DNA of 64,000 nt from Collinsella sp. TM09-10AT (GTDB lineage: Bacteria > Actinomycetota > Coriobacteriia > Coriobacteriales > Coriobacteriaceae), in the NCBI RefSeq assembly GCF_003436275.1, contig NZ_QSOP01000013.1:5832-69831 (forward strand). The letters run 5' to 3'. The translations under genes and the position numbers were made by a program. Each line of letters opens with the position of its first letter. The stretch's first letter is position 1. Positions 19,268 to 27,509 of this stretch are shown in pieces. Under the pieces are notes generated by a model that was not told the DNA's origin, did no database searches, and was given only the letters and a program-made list of their open reading frames with translations.

Positions 19268-19561
19268 CTAGGCCTCGACGACTGCGTAGATGTCGTCGGC
19301 GCGCATGAGCAGATACTTCTCGCCGTCGACCTTGACCTCGTTGCCACCGAACTTACCGTAGATGACAACGTCGCCGACCTTGACGTCCATGGGGATGCGC
19401 TCACCCTTGTCGTTGACCTTGCCGGCGCCCACGGCAACGATGGTGCCGCGCTGCGGCTTCTCTTGAGCGTTGCTGGCGATGTACAGACCAGAGGCGGTCT
19501 TCTGCTCGGCCTCGTCGGGCTTGACCAGGACGCGATCTGCAAGCGGCTTCAAAGACGACAT
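19268..19561 (-). CDS. groES: Co-chaperonin GroES
   Basis: 10-kDa lid of the GroEL cage, 97 residues: LKPLADRVLVKPDEAEQKTASGLYI with the mobile loop, then GTIVAVGAGK and VGDVVIYGKFGGNEVKVDGEKYLLM. The frame extends to 19594, but the ATG at 19561 preceded by AAGGAGGAAAC is the correct start. First gene of groES-groEL. Upstream on the minus strand are a TTGACT hexamer and a TATAAC hexamer, but they are only 8 bp apart, so the promoter cannot be assigned from them. Confidence 0.97.
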   Translation of the reverse strand: MSSLKPLADRVLVKPDEAEQKTASGLYIASNAQEKPQRGTIVAVGAGKVNDKGERIPMDVKVGDVVIYGKFGGNEVKVDGEKYLLMRADDIYAVVEA

Positions 19562-19698
19562 GCTTGTTTCCTCCTTTGTGGGCCGCGCGGTCATGCCGCG
19601 CGGGTTAACCCTTTTTGTTTGCGTACGCGTTGAATGGTACCCACGAATGGCGGGTTATACAACACAGAGTCAAAAAATCTTATTTTTTGGCACTTAGA

Positions 19699-19909
19699 TT
19701 TTCTGAATGCCGGGGGATAACTTAGCGATGCCTCCCGTGTGGCTCCGGAGGGGCGGGGCATAAGGTTTCCTGCTCGGGCAGTCCTGCTCGCACGAAGGCC
19801 ACATTAAGTGGCCTTCGGCTCGTGCGGAACTCGCGATAAACCTTATGCCCCGCCCCTCCGGAGCCACACGGGAGGCAGGTTAACTAATTCGGGCCCGGCA
19901 TTCAGAAAA
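19699..19909. repeat. Giant multi-stem hairpin upstream of groES
   Basis: Three nested perfect stems: TTTTCTGAATGCCGGG (19699-19714) with 19894-19909; a 39-bp arm 19730-19768 with 19838-19876; and GAAGGCCAC (19794-19802) with GTGGCCTTC (19808-19816). The whole is about 210 bp. It begins about 140 bp upstream of the groES start codon. No coding frame is supported inside. Confidence 0.85.
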
Positions 19910-19986
19910 GTCAGTGCAGCAAAATGGCGATGCGGATAGCGACATGTGCATGGTTTTCGCTGCGCGCACGGGTCCCCTGGGGAGCA

Positions 19987-20224
19987 CCGTGCATTTTTGG
20001 GAGTATTCAGCAGACTAGGACGGCTGCATACGTGCCGGACACACCATATTGGTCCCAAGGACGCCTTCGGCCGGCGATTTTGGTCGGCAGGCAAACCCCG
20101 TCAGGACAGAAAGGCATGCCTCACGCCGCACCGGAGCACAAAATGACGTCAATCTCTGCAACGTTACTCAGCCGCAGCGGCACAGGCAGAGCTCGCGGTG
20201 CTGAATACTCCGTTTTTTGCACGG
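19987..20224. repeat. 238-bp segment bounded by 26-bp imperfect inverted repeats
   Basis: The left end 19987-20012 and right end 20199-20224 are inverted copies that agree at the outer 7 bp (CCGTGCA) and inner 13 bp (GGAGTATTCAGCA), differing only in a short T/A-rich middle. The interior has no supported gene. It may be a MITE-like remnant or a structured transcript. Confidence 0.55.
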
Positions 20225-20330
20225 CGCGGACGGGGGTACATCAGGATCCGGAAGAACATCCCAGCCTTTTTATGCAATTCGTAATGGAAAGTATGCAAAA
20301 CACCTAGAGATAGCATTGCTGCTGTCCAAA

Positions 20331-20368
20331 TTGGGCGCGGGGCGGCGGCGCCTCCGCCCCGCGCCCAA
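20331..20368. repeat. GC-rich 15-bp hairpin
   Basis: TTGGGCGCGGGGCGG (20331-20345) pairs perfectly with CCGCCCCGCGCCCAA (20354-20368). It lies between the inverted-repeat segment and the amidohydrolase terminator and has no T run on either side. Confidence 0.7.
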
Positions 20369-20414
20369 ATCAAGCAGGGCGGGGACGCTCCTAACGAACC
20401 CCCCATTTGCAAAC

Positions 20415-20462
20415 AAACGCGGCTCGAGCGCCATCCCAAAATAGGCTGCACGAGCCGCGTTT
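20415..20462 (-). terminator. Terminator behind the amidohydrolase gene
   Basis: AAACGCGGCTCG (20415-20426) pairs with CGAGCCGCGTTT (20451-20462). Read on the minus strand the stem is followed by GTTTGTTTGC. It lies 19 bp past the stop codon at 20481. Confidence 0.75.
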
Positions 20463-20480
20463 AACGGTACGACATGAATA

Positions 20481-22130
20481 TTAGCGCTCGTAGACCAGGT
20501 TGCCGGCTAGGTAGGTGGCTTGGACTTTGGTGGCTTGGAGTTCTTGGGGGTCGATGGTGAGTGGGTTTTGGTCCAGGACTACCAGGTCGGCGTATTTGCC
20601 GGGTTCCAGGCTGCCGAGGTTTTGCTCGTCGCCTGCCGCGTAGGCGCTGCCCAGGGTGTAGTTGCGCAGGGCCGTTGCCGCATCGATGCGCTCGCTCGGC
20701 AGCCAGCCGCCCTCGGGCCAGTGGCTTTTGGGGTCTTGGCGCGTAATAGCCGTGTAGAGCACGTTCATGCTGGTAACGGCCGTGATGGGGCTGTCGGTAC
20801 CGAAAGCTTGACGGATACCGCGCTGCTGATAAGTTGCGAACGGCCACATGATGCGGCTGCGTTCCAGGCCCAGGTCGCGCTCCGGGCCACCCGGGTCGAG
20901 CGTGATGTGGCAAGGCTGGCTCGAGGCAATGACGTTGAGCTTGCGCAGACGATCGATGTCCTGAGGCAGCAGATTCTCCAGGTGCTCAAGCGTATTGTGG
21001 CCGTGCTGGGGCAAGCCGTAGAGCTCTGCCGCCTCCTCAAAGATATCGAGTGCGGCATGGATGGCACCGTCGCCGATAACGTGGATGCGCACGGTATGGT
21101 CACGCTCGGCTGCCGCCAAAACCAACTTGCGCATACGCTCGACAGGGACCGTCAGGCGGCCTTGGTCGCCCGGGAAGCGCGGGTTGGTATAGGGCTCAGT
21201 GAGGTATGCGGTATGCTCGCTCGACACGCCGTCGAAGAACTGTTTAAAGCCTGGCGCCGAGAGCAGCGCGTTGTTCGCGTAGCGGGTCTGGAGTTCTTCC
21301 AAGCGCGACTGGTCATCCAGCAGCGTGGGAAACAGATGGGCGCGGATGCCCAGCTTGCCGGAGGCCTGCAGCTTGTCGTAAACATCGTCGCGAATAAAGT
21401 CGCAGCCCGGCATGGGCATGAGCGACATATCGCAGATTGAGGTGATGCCTTGCTCGGCCATACGCTTCATCTGGTCGGCGTAAGCGCTCGCGATGCGGTC
21501 CTCGCCCAGCCACTCCAGGCAGCGCGGCAGCAGCTGCATAGCAGCCGCCTCGTGGGCGATACCCGTAAGCTCGCCATTTGCATCTTTGTCGTAACTGCCA
21601 CCCGCCGGAGGCTCGCTGTCGCGCGTAACGCCAAGCGCCTCGAGTGCGCGGCTGTTGAGCCACAGCGTGTGCCCGTCGCCCGAGTACATAACGCAGGGAC
21701 GATCGGGAAATGCCGCATCGAGGGAGGCCTTGGTAGGGTGCTCGGGCGGATCCCAGCGGTAATCGCGCCAACCCTGGGTCACGACCCAGGCGTCATCTGG
21801 CAAGCCTTTGGAAAACTCGAGCGCATGCTGCACCAATGCTGCCTCGGACGTGCCCATATCCATGAGCATGTACGGCGAGGAGCCAACCGAAGTATGGAAG
21901 AAATGCAGGTGCGCATCGTGGAAACCGGGGCAGACAAACTGCTCGCCGTAGTCGATAACCGGCGTGGCGGCAGGAGCGGCGGCAATCACATCATCGAGCG
22001 TACCGACTGCGACGATACGGTCGCCTGCAATGGCAATCGCCAGCTCGCGGGCGGTATCGATACCGTCTTGCGCGGTAAAGACGTTCTTGGAGCGGATAAT
22101 CCGATCGATATGTTGCATGGGCATCCCCAT
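20481..22130 (-). CDS. YtcJ-like metal-dependent amidohydrolase
   Basis: 549 residues of the amidohydrolase 3 superfamily: a beta-sandwich with the metal site starting at CPGFHDAHLHFF (H-x-H), a middle ITSICDMSLMPMPG segment, IHVIGDGAIHAALD, and the C-terminal GTDSPI and LEPGKYADLVVLD blocks. Such enzymes hydrolyse N-substituted or cyclic amides; the substrate is unknown. The open frame extends to 22421, but three closely spaced ATGs at 22130, 22124 and 22118 mark the real N terminus (M-G-M-P-M-Q-H). The exact one is uncertain. Divergently transcribed from the M20 peptidase. Confidence 0.85.
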   Translation of the reverse strand: MGMPMQHIDRIIRSKNVFTAQDGIDTARELAIAIAGDRIVAVGTLDDVIAAAPAATPVIDYGEQFVCPGFHDAHLHFFHTSVGSSPYMLMDMGTSEAALVQHALEFSKGLPDDAWVVTQGWRDYRWDPPEHPTKASLDAAFPDRPCVMYSGDGHTLWLNSRALEALGVTRDSEPPAGGSYDKDANGELTGIAHEAAAMQLLPRCLEWLGEDRIASAYADQMKRMAEQGITSICDMSLMPMPGCDFIRDDVYDKLQASGKLGIRAHLFPTLLDDQSRLEELQTRYANNALLSAPGFKQFFDGVSSEHTAYLTEPYTNPRFPGDQGRLTVPVERMRKLVLAAAERDHTVRIHVIGDGAIHAALDIFEEAAELYGLPQHGHNTLEHLENLLPQDIDRLRKLNVIASSQPCHITLDPGGPERDLGLERSRIMWPFATYQQRGIRQAFGTDSPITAVTSMNVLYTAITRQDPKSHWPEGGWLPSERIDAATALRNYTLGSAYAAGDEQNLGSLEPGKYADLVVLDQNPLTIDPQELQATKVQATYLAGNLVYER

Positions 22131-22283
22131 CTCTGGCAGGAAATTCAACACCCCCGAGTGTACTCCCCCGCTCCAGCTACAAAACGCCAAGCGGCAAACG
22201 GCACCTTTGCCAGGCCAAGTGGCAGGTGGCATACTGGAATGAGCTTGTACGATTTTGCAAAACCAGCAAGGAGCAAATCGACC

Positions 22284-23747
22284 ATGACGAAGACCAAGGC
22301 ACAGCAGATTATGGCGGCAACCGAGGTTCGCGCGGCAGACGACGTCACCGCGGCTATCCAGGATATCGCCGCCGAGTTTGAGCCCTACATCATTAAGCAG
22401 CGCCGCCACTTCCATAAGCACCCGGAGTTGAGCCTTGCCGAGGAGCGCACGACTTCCGACATCGCCAACCAGCTCGACGCCATGAATATCCCCTACGAGC
22501 GTCCCCTTAAGACGGGCCTGGTGGCGACCCTTCGCGGCACCGCGCCCGACGCCTACCGCGAGGACGGCACGCCGCGCCGCCGCATCCTACTGCGCGCGGA
22601 TATCGACGCCCTGCCCGTCACCGAGCAGACCGGCGAGGATTTCGCCAGCGTCAACGAGGGCTGCATGCACGCCTGCGGCCACGACTGCCACATCGCCATG
22701 ATGCTCGGCACGCTGCAGATCCTGCGCCATATGACCGACGACATCCACGGCGAAGTCCGCATCGTCTTCCAGCCCAGCGAGGAAAACGGCCAGGGCGCCA
22801 AGCTCATGATCGGCACGGGCGTGCTCGACGGCGTCGATGGCGCCTACGCCGCGCACATCTGGAGTGAGGTCGACGCCGGCACCGTGAGCTGCGAGCCCGG
22901 ACCGCGCATGGCCAATACCGACTGGTTCCGCATCGATGTTCGCGGCACCTCATGCCACGGTGCCATGCCCCAGCGCGGCCACGACGCCGTTATGGTGGCC
23001 GCCGAGATCGTCAATGCCCTGCAGACCATCGTTTCGCGCGAGATCAGCCCCTACGAGCCGGCCGTCATTACCGTCGGCGAGCTGCACGGCGGCACCGCGC
23101 GCAACGTTATCGCCGGCACGGCCTACCTCGCCGGCACGGTGCGCACCTACGGAGATTCGACCCACGAGGAAATGCCGGAGCTCATGCGCCGCATCGTGGA
23201 GCATACCGCGGCCGCCTTGGGCGCCGAGGCAGAGCTCACCGACTACACCATCGCCAATTATAAGGTCGAAAACGATGCCGCCTCGAGCGAGCGTTGTCGT
23301 CAGGCCGTGGTCAAGTGCCTGGGTGCAGCCGGCGAAGGCCATTATCGCGGCACACTTTCGGGCGAGGATTTTTCGGAGTACCTGCGCCGTGTACCGGGCG
23401 TGCTCGCCTTTGTAGGTACGCGCAACCCCAAGATTGGCGCCACGTACGCCCAACATTCCTGCTTCTACAAGATCGACGAGACTGTGCTGGCAAAGGGCTC
23501 CATGGTGGCCGCCCAGTATGCCATCGACTTTTTGGCCGAGCCCACGCAAGAGGAGCTCGACGGCCCCACGATTGCCGCGGTCGCCGAAACCAACCCCGAC
23601 CTGGCCGCCAAGTTGCGCTCTGCCAAGGCAACGACCGCCGAGGCTCGCGACGCCATCCATGACGCCCGCACGGCACGCCATGCCGCGATCAAGGGCATCC
23701 ACGATGCACGTGCCGCCGCTCGCCGCGAGGAGAAGCGCGGCGAGTAG
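22284..23747 (+). CDS. M20-family metallo-amidohydrolase
   Basis: 487 residues, homologous to amidohydrolases such as hippurate, N-acetyl-amino-acid and IAA-amino-acid hydrolases. The di-metal site includes the cysteine and histidines of HACGHDCHIAMM and the catalytic Glu pair in QPSEENGQGA; the dimerisation/lid domain carries RGTSCHGAMPQRGHDAV. Metal ligands are all present. The C terminus carries about 70 extra Ala/Arg-rich, probably helical residues beyond the usual end. AAGGAG precedes the ATG at 22284; a more upstream frame start is not supported. Divergent from the YtcJ-like amidohydrolase, so the two may act on related amides. Confidence 0.87.
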   Translation: MTKTKAQQIMAATEVRAADDVTAAIQDIAAEFEPYIIKQRRHFHKHPELSLAEERTTSDIANQLDAMNIPYERPLKTGLVATLRGTAPDAYREDGTPRRRILLRADIDALPVTEQTGEDFASVNEGCMHACGHDCHIAMMLGTLQILRHMTDDIHGEVRIVFQPSEENGQGAKLMIGTGVLDGVDGAYAAHIWSEVDAGTVSCEPGPRMANTDWFRIDVRGTSCHGAMPQRGHDAVMVAAEIVNALQTIVSREISPYEPAVITVGELHGGTARNVIAGTAYLAGTVRTYGDSTHEEMPELMRRIVEHTAAALGAEAELTDYTIANYKVENDAASSERCRQAVVKCLGAAGEGHYRGTLSGEDFSEYLRRVPGVLAFVGTRNPKIGATYAQHSCFYKIDETVLAKGSMVAAQYAIDFLAEPTQEELDGPTIAAVAETNPDLAAKLRSAKATTAEARDAIHDARTARHAAIKGIHDARAAARREEKRGE

Positions 23748-23792
23748 TCGATTCGCGGCCATCTCGCAGTCATAGCCACATCGCGATATCAA

Positions 23793-23828
23793 AGCGGGGG
23801 CGGACGTTTCGACACGTCCGCCCCCGCT
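23793..23828 (+). terminator. Terminator hairpin behind the M20 peptidase gene
   Basis: AGCGGGGGCGGACGT (23793-23807) pairs with ACGTCCGCCCCCGCT (23814-23828), 15 bp perfect. The following T run is weak (CATTTGTC). A hairpin with the same AGCGGGGGCG base recurs at 41411. Confidence 0.65.
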
Positions 23829-23887
23829 CATTTGTCAAGCGCTATTTCTACCGTTTCTACCCCGTCCCCAAATGGCAGGCGGCAGGG

Positions 23888-25192
23888 CTACTCGTCCTGC
23901 GGGTCCTCGTCGGAGCTTGGTGCAGGCTCGGGCTCGGGCTCCGGTTCCGGCATGGGCTCGGGCTCCGGTTCCGGCATGGGCTCGGGCTCAGGCGCAGGCT
24001 CGGGCTCAGGCGCGGGCTCGGGCTCGGGCGCGTGCTCGGACTCGGGCGCCGCAGCGGAATCGGATACGGGCGCTGCGTCGGCGCTAAAACCAGCCGGAGC
24101 AGACTTCTTCTCAAACGGCAGCACAAAGGTCAGGACGTCATCCTTATCCTCATCAGCCCATTCAGCTGCATAACGCGCTACCCAATAGCCAACGGCACGA
24201 TGCTTGAGCATCTTGCCAAAGACCGTGAGGAATACCGTGACAAACGCCGTCAGCACCAAGAACAATACGAGCGTGATGCCACCGCCGGTAACAAGCGCCT
24301 CAATAGCCGAAGGACGGTAGTAGTAGCTATACATACCGACAGAGGCAATGGTGCCAAAGACGAGCGTCAGGATCCATGTGACAACGTTGGCGACCAGGCC
24401 CGTCAAAAACTCGGGAAGGAACGAAGCGCAGAACAGTTTGGTCTTGTTGTGCTTAAAGGCCGCCCAGACCTTATCGAGCGAAAACGCGCTCTCGACACGA
24501 CCGGTCACCGCAAAGTGCATCACGGCAATGTCGGCGAACATCTTAAAGAAGACCCCCAAGACCGCCGTGGCAATCATAGCCAGGACAAGCAGGCCAAGCG
24601 AGCCGAACAGCGCTGCCTCGAGTGCATAAGAGCCGTAATACGAATACGAGCCCGCGGCGCCAATTACCACGCTCTCCACCAGCGAAAGCACTACACCGAT
24701 AACGGGAATGGCAGCAATAACCTCGAGCACGACCGAGATAACGCTCGAAAAGACTCCGAGGCCAAACGACGTGGAACGCATGAGTGGACGATCCATACCG
24801 TCATCAACCTTGAGCGAAAGATCACGGCCCCACTCGATACCAAAGCCGGAACCACACACGCTCGCAATGCAAGCTGCCAAAAAGCCGATGGCAGCCGCAA
24901 TGCCGCCAATAACGGGAATAAACAACACGAGCACCGACACAACGCAAATCAGCGCCGGCAAAAACGCGATTTGGCATACACGCTGAAGCACACCCGGAGT
25001 CTTGGTCATATCTTGGAACGCCTGAGCCACACAGCCCTTTGGCGCATTCGCCACGGGCGGTTGCGGAACAAACTGCTGGGGCTGAGGCTGTCCCTGGGGA
25101 GCGGGTCCAGCGGCACCGGCATTAGGAGCGCCGCACACGCCGCAGAACTTGTCGTTATCGCCCATGGGGGCGCCACACTGCGAACAGAACAT
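23888..25192 (-). CDS. Zinc-ribbon multi-pass membrane protein with Pro/Glu-rich tail (DUF4013-like)
   Basis: 434 residues. The N-terminal CSQCGAPMGDNDKFCGVCGA is a four-cysteine zinc ribbon. A Pro/Gln linker follows, then about six to eight hydrophobic segments over roughly residues 80-350. The tail is an imperfect run of Pro-Glu dipeptides (PEPEP units) ending SSDEDPQDE. The topology and length resemble DUF4013-type proteins of unknown function. ATG at 25192 with AAGGG nine bases upstream is preferred; the frame runs to 25285. The tail DNA is a near-tandem repeat and could vary in length. Confidence 0.75.
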   Translation of the reverse strand: MFCSQCGAPMGDNDKFCGVCGAPNAGAAGPAPQGQPQPQQFVPQPPVANAPKGCVAQAFQDMTKTPGVLQRVCQIAFLPALICVVSVLVLFIPVIGGIAAAIGFLAACIASVCGSGFGIEWGRDLSLKVDDGMDRPLMRSTSFGLGVFSSVISVVLEVIAAIPVIGVVLSLVESVVIGAAGSYSYYGSYALEAALFGSLGLLVLAMIATAVLGVFFKMFADIAVMHFAVTGRVESAFSLDKVWAAFKHNKTKLFCASFLPEFLTGLVANVVTWILTLVFGTIASVGMYSYYYRPSAIEALVTGGGITLVLFLVLTAFVTVFLTVFGKMLKHRAVGYWVARYAAEWADEDKDDVLTFVLPFEKKSAPAGFSADAAPVSDSAAAPESEHAPEPEPAPEPEPAPEPEPMPEPEPEPMPEPEPEPEPAPSSDEDPQDE

Positions 25193-25342
25193 CGAAATCA
25201 TCCCTTCGTATCTAGAGCGAATCACCTGGATCGCAAACGATGTCTTTAGCATCATTATCGCCCAATGTGGGGACAAATACCCCAAGATGGCCGATTTGCA
25301 ACGTAGCCGGCCTTATTCAATGATTCGAAGGGTGCGTCCGCG

Positions 25343-26365
25343 CTAGTTCGTGCCGCGGAAGCCCTTGCCGACGATTTCGGAGCTATCGACGATGGTGATG
25401 AAGGCGCCAGGGTCAATCTCGCGGGTATAGCGGCGCAGTTGCACTGCCTCGCGACGGCTCAGCACGCTCATGATCACCGTGACGCACTTGCCCGAGAAGG
25501 CGCCGTAGCCACGGCTGATCGTTGCCGTGCGGTTGAGATGCTTGACGATAAACTCCTCGACTTTGCGCGGTTCGGCGCAAATAATCGTGCAGACCTTGCG
25601 CAGGTGAATGCTCTCGATGGCCTTGTCGACCACAAGCGTCTTGGCAAACAGGCCGAGCACGCAGTACAGGCCGACGCGCGGGCCATACAGGAAAGCCGCG
25701 ATGGTCACGATGCCGATATCGACCAGCAACAGTGCGCGGCCAATCTCGAGCGTGGTGCGGCGTTTGAGGATCATGGCAAGAATGTCCGTGCCACCCGTCG
25801 AGGCGCCAATGTCAAAGACAATAGCACTGCCGAGCGCCGGCAAGATAACGGCAAAACACAGGTCGAGCCACATATCGCCCGTCATCGAAACATCCGTCGG
25901 GAGGAAGAGCTCGAACAGCGAGACGTAGGCCGAAAGCGCAAACGAAGCGAAGACGCTCCACAGAATCGCCTTGCGCTCCAAAAAGATAAAGCCCAGAACG
26001 ACCAGGATTGCGTTGATAATCCACATAAAGACGCCGACGGGCAGGGTCGGGAACAGCGTAGAAAGAATGACCGACACGCCCGAGGTGCCGCCGAAGGCAA
26101 AGTGATTGGGGGTTTTAAAGGCCACGATGGCAAAGGCCGTCAGGATCAGGCCCAGGTTGAGCTCGGCAAAAAAGCGCGGAAAGCCTGGTTCCTGGCTGCG
26201 CTTGCGGCCGGCACGCTCGCCTTGCTCAATAACATCGCGATCGACAACGCGCTCCATCGGCACCACCGGAGGACGATGCACCTCCTCGGCGGCACGCGAC
26301 GCCGCCTCTGCCGCAGCGGCCTCAATCGCCCATGCCCTGCTTTCGGTCTCGTGTTCGTCGGCCAT
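25343..26365 (-). CDS. YitT/DUF2179 family membrane protein
   Basis: 340 residues: an acidic, charged N-terminal region of about 65 residues, five or six hydrophobic segments (LNLGLILTAFAIVAF, GVSVILSTLFPTLPVGVFMW, and others), and a C-terminal soluble DUF2179 domain (VCTIICAEPRKVEEFIVKHLNRTAT). The family is widespread and functionally unassigned. GAGGGG lies before the ATG at 26365. The long charged N-terminal extension is more than most YitT proteins have. Confidence 0.85.
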   Translation of the reverse strand: MADEHETESRAWAIEAAAAEAASRAAEEVHRPPVVPMERVVDRDVIEQGERAGRKRSQEPGFPRFFAELNLGLILTAFAIVAFKTPNHFAFGGTSGVSVILSTLFPTLPVGVFMWIINAILVVLGFIFLERKAILWSVFASFALSAYVSLFELFLPTDVSMTGDMWLDLCFAVILPALGSAIVFDIGASTGGTDILAMILKRRTTLEIGRALLLVDIGIVTIAAFLYGPRVGLYCVLGLFAKTLVVDKAIESIHLRKVCTIICAEPRKVEEFIVKHLNRTATISRGYGAFSGKCVTVIMSVLSRREAVQLRRYTREIDPGAFITIVDSSEIVGKGFRGTN

Positions 26366-26477
26366 TACGGCAACCCCTCGTTAACAATTTGGAAACAATG
26401 CGCCCATTAGGGTAACGCGGAACGTGGGGATTGCAACCCTTAGTTAGACGAGCGGTATGACTACATCGGGAGCGTAC

Positions 26478-26520
26478 AAAAACGGCCGGCCACGCTTTTG
26501 CTTGCGCGGTCGGCCGTTTA
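26478..26520 (-). terminator. Distal terminator behind the asp23 operon
   Basis: AAACGGCCG (26480-26488) pairs with CGGCCGTTT (26511-26519), extended inward by a GC stem with one mismatch. Read on the minus strand it is followed by TTTTTG. It lies just beyond a GGGACAGG-loop hairpin, giving two terminators in tandem. Confidence 0.75.
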
Positions 26521-26538
26521 ACGTTTTCGCAGATAAAA

Positions 26539-26571
26539 CCTGCCAAAACAAACCTGTCCCTTTTTGGAAGG
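26539..26571 (-). terminator. Terminator hairpin behind asp23 (GGGACAGG-loop family, copy 2)
   Basis: Almost identical to copy 1 at 102-134, including the flanking ATAAAA and the loop core. One stem base differs (GGAAGG for GGCAGG). It abuts the asp23 stop codon exactly as copy 1 abuts the rph stop. Confidence 0.8.
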
Positions 26572-27087
26572 TTATTCGTGCTGGCTGGTGCGATGCTCGT
26601 ACTCCTCGGGGGTGATGACATCCTCGATGCGCAGGTTGACGCCCGCCACCTCAAGGCCAGTCATCGCGGCAAGGCGCTCGGTGACACGTGCCTTAACATC
26701 GTCAAAGATCGCGGGCGCATAGGCGCCGTACTCGATGATGACGGAGATGTTGACGACCACGCGATTATCGTCGGTGACCTCGACCGTCACGCCCTTGGTC
26801 AGATTCTCGGCACCAAACTGCTCCTGCACAAAGTGCATGAGGTTACCCTTCATGCCCAGAACGTGCGGAACCTCGCGGGTGGCCATGGCAACGATCTTCT
26901 CGATCACGCCGTTGGAATAGGTCAGCGAGTCCTCGGACTCATCCGCTTCCTCGTCGTCCTCATCCGTATCGGACTCGGCCTCGACGAGAGCCTCATCCTC
27001 GAGCGTCACATCCTCAGCTTCGGCGACGACCGCCTCGTTCTCCTCGAGCTCGGTATCGGCTACATCGACCTTCGTATTAAAAGCCAT
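26572..27087 (-). CDS. asp23: Asp23/Gls24 family envelope stress protein
   Basis: 171 residues. About 55 N-terminal residues are strongly acidic (runs of D/E), followed by the Asp23 domain: SNGVIEKIVAMATREVPHVLGM, then a VTVEVTDDNRVVVNISVIIEYG strand region and VNLRIEDVITPEEY. Asp23 proteins coat the inner membrane through an AmaP anchor and respond to envelope stress in Gram-positives. AAGGAGG precedes the ATG. It is the last gene of an amaP, DUF2273, asp23 run on the minus strand, 44 bp after DUF2273. The acidic extension is longer than usual. Confidence 0.88.
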   Translation of the reverse strand: MAFNTKVDVADTELEENEAVVAEAEDVTLEDEALVEAESDTDEDDEEADESEDSLTYSNGVIEKIVAMATREVPHVLGMKGNLMHFVQEQFGAENLTKGVTVEVTDDNRVVVNISVIIEYGAYAPAIFDDVKARVTERLAAMTGLEVAGVNLRIEDVITPEEYEHRTSQHE

Positions 27088-27131
27088 GGTTCCTCCTTAT
27101 GCCTGCCGCGGATGCGACAGTCGAATACATA

Positions 27132-27509
27132 TTAGCGGCCGCTAAACAGACGGCCGAAGAAGTTGACGATCCCGTTCTCGCCGTCGCGAATTTGGCCGAT
27201 CACAGCGCCGATCAGCACGAAGAATGCAATGACGAGCGTGTCCCACAGGCCCAACGTGAGCACCAACACGGCGAGGATAAAGCCGGCGACGGCGCCGAGC
27301 GTGGTGTTGGGATGACGCACAGCATAGCTCCAGATGGCAGCGCCCGTACCCTTGATGAGACCCATAGCCTCGTCAAAATCCGCGGCTGCCGCGTCTTGTA
27401 ACTCGGTTGCCTCTGCTTTGGAATCAACAGGTTCGCTCGCCGACGTGGCGCTCTGGTCAATCGTCAGGCGCGGCGTACGAGCGGTCTTATCTTGATTGGT
27501 ATCACTCAC
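27132..27509 (-). CDS. DUF2273 small membrane protein of the Asp23 cluster
   Basis: 125 residues from a GTG start at 27509. The N terminus is soluble and acidic. The C-terminal half has NTTLGAVAGFILAVLVLTLG and LVIAFFVLIGAVIG (two hydrophobic segments) and ends in a GENGIVNFFGRLFSGR amphipathic tail, the usual DUF2273 pattern. The longer upstream frame is not supported: the GTG overlaps the amaP stop (GTGAGTGA), as expected for coupled translation. Its partner genes indicate a membrane-associated part of the Asp23 stress module. Confidence 0.82.
   Translation of the reverse strand: MSDTNQDKTARTPRLTIDQSATSASEPVDSKAEATELQDAAAADFDEAMGLIKGTGAAIWSYAVRHPNTTLGAVAGFILAVLVLTLGLWDTLVIAFFVLIGAVIGQIRDGENGIVNFFGRLFSGR

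Noticed and set aside
19562..19720. CIRCE operator upstream of groES
   Set aside because: A GGCACTTAG-like fragment near 19689 recalls one half, but the second half of the TTAGCACTC-N9-GAGTGCTAA repeat is absent.
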